Origin: Tilletiaria anomala UBC 951
Taxonomy: Eukaryota > Basidiomycota > Exobasidiomycetes > Georgefischeriales > Tilletiariaceae
Reading direction: 5' to 3'
Assembly: GCF_000711695.1 (NCBI RefSeq)
Contig: NW_013547021.1
Span: 248,001-312,000 of the forward strand
DNA length: 64,000 nt
Shown: piece after piece, positions 1 through 8,692 of the stretch
Numbering within the stretch: the first letter of the stretch is position 1
How the letters are laid out: each line of letters begins with the position of its first letter
The notes under the pieces: model-generated
What the model was told of the DNA's origin: nothing
Databases searched by the model: none
The model's input: the letters and a program-made list of their open reading frames with translations, nothing else
Made by a program: the position numbers and the translations under genes

Positions 1-45
1 AGCTCAGTATAGCTACGGAGCACCTGCGGAAAGTAGACGCTCAGT

Positions 46-2045
46 ATGGTCGTCCTAACGAGTCGTGCGGCGACAGCAGCGGCTGCAGCTGCCGCAGCGG
101 CTTCTAGTTCCGCAGTTGTATCTTCGGCGTCTGCTGCCTCTGTGACCCTTCGGGCAAGCAAGGTCTGTACATTGCCAAATGAGGACCGCGCCCCAAGTGG
201 CTGGCATCCTCGCCAGTACCAGAGACGGCGAAGCTTCCATGTCGGCCGTATCGGTACAGCGCAGCCTTCGTCCTCTCGCCGACCTATGATCGAGCTCTGC
301 TCGTCTTGCAGCAGCAAAGCCGCTGCCTCTAGCGTGCAAAGCAGGCCCTTCTCAAGCTCAGGCGTGGCATGTGCATCATCTAAAGACCTCTATTCGACCC
401 TGGGTGTGAAGAAGGACGCAAGCACTAAAGACATCAAGGGTGCTTATTATCAATTAGCGAAAAAGTTCCACCCTGATACCAACAAAGAGCCGGGCGCAAA
501 AGAACGCTTTGTGGAAATTCAGAATGCGTATGACGTGAGTGCAGAACCCAAGCACCGCGGCATCCCATATTCGATGGCTCATTCTTCTCTTCATTTTTAC
601 TACAACAGGTGCTATCCGACGAAAAGAAGAAAGCAGCGTACGACCAGTACGGCTCGACTGATGGCACTTCCCCTGGGTTCAATCCATTTGGCGGTGGTGC
701 CTCCCCATTTGGAAGTGCGGGTGGATTCGGCGGGTTCAGTCCAGGTGGAGCTGGCGGCTTTGGCGGCTTTTCGTCCGGGGATGCATCGACCATTTTCGAT
801 TCGATCTTTGGCGCATTCGGGGGCGCTCGCACGGGCCCGAGTGGGCGAGGGACTGCTGGGTTCGGCGGTGCAGGATTCTCCGGAGGGGTAGAGCGCGGTG
901 ATGATATTGAGACTACCATCAATATATCTTTTGAGGACGCATGCCGAGGAACTACGCGCAAAGTAACCATCACGCCTGTCGAGCGATGCGGTCCATGCGA
1001 AGGTCAAGGCCTCAAGAAGGGCGCACGGCGAAGTACCTGTGGCATATGCAACGGGACGGGCACACGGACCTTTGTCATCCAATCCGGGTTCCAGATGGCG
1101 AGCACGTGTCCTGCCTGTGGCGGGTCCGGTCACGTGGTGAACCCAGGCGACTCATGCACGGACTGCGACGGCGTAGGTCGCGTGCGGGGTCGGCGGACCG
1201 AGGAGATCCGTATCCCAGCCGGCGTCGACGATGGCACTAAGATCCGCGTCGACGGCCGTGGAGACGTACCGCTGACCGGCGCAGGTATACCAGGAAGTCT
1301 TTACATTCGCGTCAATGTCCAACCGAGCAAGATCTGGCGACGTCAAGGCAGCAACTTGTACTACTCGGCCTCGGTCCCATTCCACACCGCCGTGCTGGGT
1401 GGACGCGTGCGTGTGCCGACGCTCGACGGCGACGTTGAGGTCCGCGTTCCGCAGGGCACACAGGTCGGCGAAGAGATGCTACTCCGTGGGCGTGGCGTTC
1501 CGTTGCTCGGCCGCGCTAGGAACGCTGCGGGGAGTGCCAACGCGAAAGGAGATCTGCTCGTGCAGTTTGACGTCAAGATCCCGCGTAGCTTGACGCCTCG
1601 GCAGAGGGAGATCTTGCAGGAGTACGTGGCAGAGATAGAGGGCCGGTCCAACAGCAAGTCGCCAGCTGCGCCAAGGGCGGGGGTGACCGGAGGCTCGTCG
1701 CCACAATCGAGTGCTTCTGGTGGCAATAGCGGCAATGCAAACAAGAACACCTCAGCCTCACCGTCTCGTTCTTCACCAACGTCGTCGTCAACGTCCTCCA
1801 CCACTTCTGCTTCCTCGGGGGCGAAAGAAGAAGCAAAGGGTGCGTCTCCAGCTCAAACCTCCCCTCAGTCCAGTTCCAGTCAGCATGTAGAAGGAAGGGC
1901 GAGCGCGGAAGGAGCAAGCGTTAGAGATGGTGCTAGGGATAGCGGTGCGGCAGTTGGTGCAGGCGCCGGCACGGACAAGGCTAAAGGGTCGTCCCCTGGG
2001 GCTCTCGGCCGTGCGTGGGACTGGCTCACCGGCAAGAAGGAGTGA
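46..2045 (+). CDS. MDJ1: Mitochondrial DnaJ (Hsp40) co-chaperone, Mdj1-like
   Basis: Type I J-protein that stimulates the ATPase of mitochondrial Hsp70 in the matrix. Exons are 46-534 and 609-2045, joined over a 74-nt GTGAGT...ACAACAG intron that restores an unbroken J-domain; 641 aa. Residues 1-110 are Ala/Ser/Arg-rich with few acidic residues, as in a mitochondrial presequence. The J-domain (about 113-178) carries the HPD motif at 142-144. A Gly/Phe-rich region follows, then four CxxCxGxG zinc repeats (CGPCEGQG, CGICNGTG, CPACGGSG, CTDCDGVG; about 290-352), then the C-terminal substrate-binding domain and a Ser/Thr/Ala-rich tail of about 130 residues ending in GRAWDWLTGKKE. Only 45 bp lie upstream, so the promoter is outside the window. 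The tail is longer than in yeast Mdj1, and an alternative last exon is possible (see findings). The family call is secure. Confidence 0.93.
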
Positions 2046-4321
2046 GCGTTATTGGATTAAGCGGACCGATTAGGGGGGGAGAACCGGACCTGATTCCGAA
2101 AGATATAATCGCGTTGGTCAACTATACACCAAGCAATTTGTAGAGTACTGATCATGCACTGGCATATCTCTCTCTCCACTCATTCCATCGCCACAGGTGC
2201 AGGTGCAAATATGGATGCTGGCGAAGGGGCAAAGACAAAGACCGTCACCGAGGCCCGTGACGATGGGAGAGCAGGCAAGAGCGGTACATCGACATCTTCG
2301 CAGGGGAAAGCGCCTGGCGAGAAGAGCGCCAATGATGACGATCGAGCCGCAAGCGCAAGCGAGAAAGACAAGAATGCAGCAAAGGAAGGCTAATATGTGT
2401 GTCATGGGGCGGCCTGCTGGCACCTCGGGTCGCGGAACGGCACTTCTGATCTCCTCCCTTGAGCATTGGCTAATGACGGAAGGAGCGAAAGACTTGCAAG
2501 GGCGCGTACGAGGAAAGCTTGCTAGCAGCTGCGTCTGGCAGCTAGTCTGCTGCGCTTTGCATTCTCATTGTAGAACGTTCCATGTAGATGCATTTTGCCA
2601 CCTCTCTCTGACATTCATCGAAGCTCGAAGCGCGGACATTGCATTTGCTGCGAAGCCCGGGGCGTTCTGTATTCATTCATCGGACAGGCGCCGGGAGCTC
2701 GGAAGACGACCCCTGCCGCCCACCCGCCGGCAGCCTATTCAGCTCGATCGAGCCATCACCCAGGTGCATGTAGCAGTGCGTCACTGGTGAACAGCAGAAT
2801 GCCAATCGAGATGCATTCACACGGTGCACCGTTTCGACTTTCGACGCATGACACTCCAAGGCGATGACCAATTGCCGCCGATTGGGCGTGCACCAGTGCG
2901 AGCTCCGACGGCTTGCTGAGGTAGACTCAACTCAAACTCAACTATCACAAGTGGCGAAGCAAACTAGAGGTCGTCGATGTTCCGAAGCCCGCCTTGAGGC
3001 AGCTTTAATGCCACGTGACCATCCAAGAATCACATTCATTCTGCCGCCGTTCTCCCCGACACCCCAAACAATTCCATGTGCTTGGTTAAATGTATTGAAA
3101 GTCTTCTGTGATCACTCACATTTGTGGTGCGCAAGCATATGAGATAGATGCACCCCCATCTCTGCTGCCACCCTTGTTCGTGGCTCTTGGTCAACGGCAA
3201 CTGTGCAAGAAAAGTCGTCGTCAGTGGCTGACACTTTCCCATGTCCAAACCCATCCATCCATACCCAGCACAGGCCGCAGATGATGGATGACGCGGCTTT
3301 GATTTTACTGCCCACATCCTCCAGTTGAGACTGCCTGGCTGACCCGCGGACTGCTTGAAGACCTCCGAGGCCTCTTTTGAAAAGTACTGGCAGCGCAGCT
3401 TAGCCGCTTGCCGCCCTTCGTCCCATCTATGTTCGGAAACGAAGTTCAATGGCAACAGGACCCGCGGCTATATATGCATGCCGCTGACCGACCAACTACA
3501 TATCTTCATCTCGGCAAGGGTTATACAGACCGCAGCGCTCACCCGGTAAAGCAATCCCGGATGGCATTTCAAGGGGAGCCGCTGCTGTGCTGTATGCTGT
3601 GCCAGCTGCTCCAGCCACTCATCTACTTATCGACTGACACGAGGCAAGTGGCAGGAAGCGATGCTCGACTTGTGTCTCCCTACATACATATATCGAGGGC
3701 CGTGCATGCATCCGTCCATCGCAGTGTAGTGTGCCAAACGCCAACTGCAATTGCAGGCAAGCTTGCCTGGATCCAAGCTCAACTTCAATGAGTACCCGAG
3801 GTCGCTGTTGTAGTTTGAACAGGCACTGAGTCAATGACCGCAGAGATCGCATCATACACCGGACATTCATGCATAGCTCAGCTGCCATTCACAGCTATTA
3901 GCCATTCATCAAGCTGCGTTCCTCTGACGCTTGTGCGTTGGTAGTCGCTGGCTAATCGTGTGGTGACAAAATGGAAGCTGTCAAGCCAAGGCTTGTTTGC
4001 CGGCCATGGCCAAGCAAAGCGTAGGAAAACCTGGCCAGGCAGGACTAAGGCCAGTCTCCCGGCCTGACGTCCGACACCTTGCTTTGGTCAGACAATCACA
4101 ATGAAAAATAACTGTTGTTTGCTTCTTTCGGTTGAGCGACCGAAAGGCCAACAGGATGAATATATATATCCAGGCGGGATCGCGTCACGCTGTGGACGCA
4201 TTCTCTCCCTCTCCGTAGTCTAGCTTCCTGCTGACCTGCTGCTTATCGCGTCCACTACGCCCACTGCTCCGTGTCCTTGAGCCGAACGAAAGTCTCGCCA
4301 GAACACAAGGCGGAGCATAAG
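2046..4321. other. Intergenic region between MDJ1 and the first GPI-protein gene
   Basis: About 2.3 kb with no convincing gene. The first part (2197-2393) may be an alternative last exon of MDJ1. The rest shows a TATA-like CTATATATGC around 3470, short CATC/CCAT repeats near 3245-3265 and a cluster of GGCC/GGCCA-containing sites at about 3990-4070. The last 200 bp contain the TATA box and palindrome of the next gene. Open frames here are short, lack family similarity and are probably chance. Confidence 0.5.
4125..4169 (+). promoter_or_regulatory. Palindromic CGG-N8-CCG site and TATA box of the first GPI-protein gene
   Basis: CTTTCGGT (4125-4132) and ACCGAAAG (4139-4146) are a perfect 8-bp inverted repeat with a 6-nt centre. 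It contains CGG-N8-CCG, the layout bound by Zn(II)2Cys6 dimers. A run of TA dinucleotides at 4160-4169 is a strong TATA box about 150 nt before the ATG at 4322. Binding by a zinc-cluster factor is inference. Confidence 0.45.
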
Positions 4322-5062
4322 ATGCGCTATCTTGCAGCGCTCGCGCTCTCGAGCCTAGGAGCCTTGCCAATCCTGGCACAATCGGCGCTGACAGTGAACA
4401 CACCGAGCAACTTGATTGTCTGCATCCCGAGTCTCATCCAGTGGTCCGGCGGCACAGGGCCGTACTATCTGACGGCGAACGCCGGCGGTTCGTCATCGGA
4501 CGTGCTCGCGACGTTTGTCAACGGCGAGAACGTCACGTCATACACTTGGACCGTCGACCTGGCCGCCGGCACCGCGGTCACGATGGGCATTCGCGATGCG
4601 ACGGGCGCGACGAACTTCGCGCAGCAGGTCACCGTGCAGGCCGGCAGTTCGACGACCTGCCTGAACAGCAGCGGCAGTGGCTCTACTTCCGATTCTTCCT
4701 CCTCCACGCTTTCTTCTTTGGCAAGGGAGTCGCTGGGAACGGAGAGCGGCGCGTTGGCTTCGACCAGCAACAGCAGCAGGACCAGCGCTAGAAGCACGAG
4801 CACGAGGGCAACAAGCGCTGCCTCCAGCGCCACTCAGGCCACTTCCTCTGTTGCTGCCAATACGTTCGTGAGGTGAGCAGTGCAAGCTTGAAAAAGTGAT
4901 GGTGATGCTTGCTCGCTGCAATTTTGACATATTCCATCTGCCCCTCATGCATTTACGACAAATAGCAACGAGGCTGCCGGTGCTCTCTTTGGAAAGAGCA
5001 CACGCATTTCCGTCGCCATGGTTGCGCTCGTCGTCCTCGTCGTACCCGCCGCACTGGTCTGA
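4322..5062 (+). CDS. Secreted Ser/Thr-rich GPI-anchored protein, Kre9/Knh1-like domain (copy 1)
   Basis: Exons 4322-4872 and 4966-5062 (intron 93 nt, GTGAGC...AATAG) give 215 aa. The start is the ATG of MRYLAALALS, which opens a signal peptide ending near LAQS (about residue 19); an in-frame ATG 51 nt upstream would bury the signal peptide. Residues about 20-115 form a beta-sandwich domain of the fungal Ser-Thr-rich GPI-anchored family (LTVNTPSNL, CIPSLIQW, GPYYL, TSYTW, IRDATGATNF, with Cys near both ends). A Ser/Thr stalk follows. The last exon encodes NEAAGALFGKSTR and a hydrophobic tail ending VVPAALV, as expected of a GPI signal. Likely role: cell-wall or plasma-membrane glycoprotein; the exact function in this family is not settled. 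The downstream gene is a tandem paralogue. The intron gives an immediate stop if retained. Confidence 0.82.
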
Positions 5063-6256
5063 ACGCGGGTCACCGCAGTTCTCACAGACACTTACACACT
5101 GACGCTGCCCGCCACCCTTGCTTTCATCGCCGTCGTCGTTGCCTTCATGTGCACTTGCCCCTGTACGACGCTACACCGAGCACCGTACCCAATATCCGGA
5201 AATGGATACCCGCATCCTGTGCATGCGCAATTTGAATGCATTTCCGCTGACGTCCACATCCACTTTGGCCTCCTCCTTTTCTGTGTGTCACGGCATGCTC
5301 CCATGCCTGGCTCTTTCCCTTCCCTTCCCTTACCTGGCTGGGGGCGTTTTCGTCTAGCACGCGCTGAACTGCTCGCAGGTCTTGGGAAAGCCCCTGAACG
5401 GAGAGCACAGACTGTGCTGACACCGCTGGCTTGCGACCGTTAGCTGTGGAGGTCCTACAGCTCCCAGGAATATTCGCTGGGTTGGACGGTTGGCCGTGTT
5501 AACCCATCCCGCTGAGGACAGCAGAGAGTTTTCTGCTCTGTCTCGGCCGTTCGCTTCCAGCCAGACGCAGGTTTGTGCAGCATCTATCCGGGTAGACAGT
5601 GGTCGAACGCCAATCAATTCTGTGTAAACTCAGGCATTGCAAGACTGGAATCTGGGGTGGCGGCTCTGCGTATTGCGCTTGCGGTAGGTCTGGGCACAGT
5701 CTCGTCACGGTGTCCGCGCTCCCCGGCCCGAGGACAGCAGCAGCAGCAGCACAGCATTGGGACACGGCACGGGCCTAGCGGATGCTCGGTCACACTGCCC
5801 CACTGCCTCTTGGCACATTTTCGGCAGCTCCACAGGATGTTTCCTGGCTGACGTTCTTCTGGCTTCTTTTCCCCGATTCCACGAGATTCCACATGATCCG
5901 CCGGGCTCTGCTCTGGTGCGAACGCACGCGACCTGTTTGCCTGCCCTGTCTGAGCCTTGCCCATTGGACTCCAAGTGAGTGAGCGTGTGCCTCTGTGCAC
6001 GGCGCTCCCATCGCTCGCACCGGTGCAGATCAGCCACCCTGCTCACTCGCAGTAGAGCGACAGCAGCATCCGCCAGCGCGTTCCTCCTCTCCCCCTTTCC
6101 TTGTTCTGCCTGGATCCCAAGCATATTACAACACCCCTTCGCCCTTCCTCACTTCCTCCCTCCATCCATCTCTACCACCCGCATTCATTCCCTGCCTGGC
6201 CCACCTTTCATCCCATTTGTCAACTTCCGCAAAAAGAAGAAAAAGCTCAAGTCACG
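5063..6256. other. Intergenic region between the two GPI-protein genes
   Basis: About 1.2 kb between tandem paralogues, serving as 3' region of the first and promoter of the second. It has a (CAG)n stretch near 5740-5752 and becomes strongly pyrimidine-rich from about 6080 to 6230, a common fungal promoter feature. No gene or RNA is recognisable. Confidence 0.5.
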
Positions 6257-7398
6257 ATGCGCTTCACTGTCACCGCCGCCACGTTCGCCTTGCTTGCCGC
6301 ATACGCCGCCGCTCAGTCCGGCCTGACGATCAACACACCCAGCAGCCTAATGTGAGCCGAAGCGCAGGCAGTAGGAGCAGGAGCAAGAGGGGCATATCGC
6401 TTACACTGCTTCCTCCCTCTATCTGATATCATCCGCTCTCGCCCAGCGTTTGCGTCCCCTCGCTGATCCAGTGGAACGGGGGCCAGGGTCCGTACTTCCT
6501 CACCGTCAACCAGGGTGGCAGCCAGTCTGTCATCCTCGAGACGCTAGTCAACGGCCAGAACCAGACGTCGTACACATGGAACGTCAACCTTTCCGCCGGC
6601 ACATCTGTCACGCTCGCCATCCGCGACTCGACGGGCGCGACGAACTTTGCCCAGGCGGTCACCATCCAGGCCGGCAGCTCTACATCATGCATGAGCAGCT
6701 CCGCGTCTAGCTCGTCTTCGCACTCCTCAACGTCGTCGTCTGCGCCGGCGACCACCAGCTCGACGACCGCGTCTTCGTCGACTACCATCTCGTCCACCAC
6801 CAGCTCCACCAGCTCCACCAGCTCTACCCCTTCAGCTACTTCATCGGCTCCCAGTGTGTGAGTGTGAGGGCGCGTCCTTGTCTCTCTTCGAGCGTGCTTG
6901 CCTTCTGTGGCTTTTCTGAAGGGACGGAGGGGAATTGGCGGGCTGGGATACGGGACACAATCGAGTAGACGCGGTCTGGCGGTCTGCTCGAGCCTGCAAA
7001 GATGGCAAATTTAATATACGCCGATTGCTCTTGCAACATGACTTCAACATCTAACTGAGCACTCCCATGAAAAGTTGAAGACGGACAGCGGGAAGCGGTC
7101 AAGGTGGAAGGGGTGTGGTACGTGGTATAATTGGAAAATTTGAGACGACAGCCAAGCGAGGAAGAAGCTCCCAAGACTCGCATTGGCGCATGTCACTCGC
7201 GCGCGGGGGGGGGGGTTGAAGCGCAGCCGGCGCTTGCACATTTACACTTGCAGCTAGAAACTGACATATGGTTTCTTGCCGGCATCCTTTTCCCTCGCCT
7301 TGCTACACGCCCCGCTCAGCACTAACGCCGCCACTGCCAACGTCGCCAACGCTGTCGGCGCCTTGGCCGTCGCTGCTGTCGCTGTTGCTCTTATCTAA
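6257..7398 (+). CDS. Secreted Ser/Thr-rich GPI-anchored protein, Kre9/Knh1-like domain (copy 2)
   Basis: Three exons, 6257-6351, 6447-6857 and 7320-7398, with introns of 95 and 462 nt, give 194 aa. MRFTVTAATFALLAAYAAAQ is a signal peptide. The mature domain closely parallels copy 1: LTINTPSSL, CVPSLIQWN, GPYFL, TSYTWNV, IRDSTGATNFAQ, then a Cys and a Ser/Thr stalk. The last exon encodes TNAATANVANAVG and a hydrophobic tail ending VAVALI, a GPI-attachment signal. The first intron splits the Ile codon just before VCVPSL, and copy 1 has no intron there. The second intron is at the stalk/GPI junction as in copy 1 but is several times longer than any other intron in the window. Without the third exon the protein would stop at the donor and lack the anchor. 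Role: cell-surface protein, details unknown. Confidence 0.82.
7205..7215 (+). repeat. Run of 11 G inside the long intron of GPI-protein copy 2
   Basis: An uninterrupted G11 tract lies about 105 nt before the 3' splice site at 7319. It could be length-variable and could affect splicing; this is inference. Confidence 0.8.
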
Positions 7399-8692
7399 GC
7401 ACATGCCCTCGGCTACGGACAGAGCCATGGCCAGCAGTCAAATCGATTGAATCATCCCATTTACATCGGCCTGGCACACAGCACTTCCGGGATGAGGATG
7501 AGGATGCTCATGTGAACGGCGTGGGGGTACGGTTGCGCTACGGACAATGATTCGCTATGCAAGAGCGAGCAAGCTCCTTTCTGCCTCGCCTGCACATCAA
7601 CCCATGATGGCCAATCAGCACCTTGGCTTTTCGCTTCGTTTGGTTTTCTTTGGCTCACTCTTTCTGCACCCTCCACTTCGTCGTTTCATTTTACATTAGC
7701 CCTGTCTACTCTCTTCCGATTTCATCTTCCATCGCGAAAGAAAGAAACGAAACAAGCGCATACACCCCCACCCCGTCATTGCTGGTCGATCAAACTATGT
7801 TTTCGTTCTTCTCCCAATTTGATTACTATTATCCATTGATCACACCTCCCAGCCTACGCTGCACGACCTTGTCCGTGTGTTCACAATGCACCTTCTTTAA
7901 CTCTTTCCGCCCTCGTGTGTAGCTCTTTCGGCTACCGCCGGCGCTCATCTGTCAGGGCCACGCGATCGATCATCGTTCGTTCGTTCATTCGTTAACACCG
8001 CATGACCACACCGTCCGCAGCAAGGCTACGTTGTCGCAGACGCGGGGTGCCACCGACGCAACGACGCGCATGGAACACGCGTGGAATATGAGTCTCTCGC
8101 GAATCGATTCCCATTGAGTGTCTGTGTTTTTTTTTGCCCCACAGGTGTGGCTACATGCGCACGATGCAGAACAGAATCGCCGACTGAGCGGCAGCGGAGA
8201 GTTATATAGAGAGCGGGGAAAGATAGGTGTGGAGTGGTGCGAGGGTCGAAGGCGAGAGCCTGGAGCGAAGAGCGAAGAGCGAAAAGCAATGGAAGAAGGG
8301 GAGGGGATGTTGCAGCTGCTGATGTGGATAGTGTTGCAAAGCCAGCCAGCTCACGCAGCGCTCGTTGGCGTTTCATCCTCGCTGCCAAGCCCGGTAGCTT
8401 ATGTCAACTAGGGTCCTTCTTCACCCGTGGAAGATGTTTTGTTGGCATTCCATTATGCAATCCTTTTGTGGCATGCAGGGCCAATCGGGAAAAGGGCCGG
8501 ATGGAAAATGATACGCAGTGATGTTGATGAGTAGGTAGTGTTCATCCGCGTGGGTCATGTTCTCCTCCTTTTCTTGCTTTTTTCTTGTCTCAGCCACAGG
8601 CTGGCAGATAGCATGCTGTCCGGCCGCCAGCTTTAACACCGACGAGGATCAAACTGTCAAATTGTTCTGCCCCGCGTAGCTCAAGCGCCGAA
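7399..8692. other. Convergent intergenic region, GPI-protein copy 2 / LETM1
   Basis: About 1.3 kb between the 3' ends of two convergent genes, longer than expected for two 3' UTRs. It contains TTCG/TTCA repeats at about 7973-7992, a T run near 8128 and a TATA-like GTTATATAGAG near 8200. Two overlapping short frames (8118-8411 +, 8026-8388 -) resemble nothing I know. A non-coding transcript is possible but not shown. Confidence 0.4.

Noticed and set aside
7973-7992. TTCG/TTCA repeats and other short repeats considered as telomere-like or CRISPR-like
   Set aside because: Simple tetranucleotide slippage repeats; no TTAGGG arrays and no spaced repeat structure anywhere in the window.
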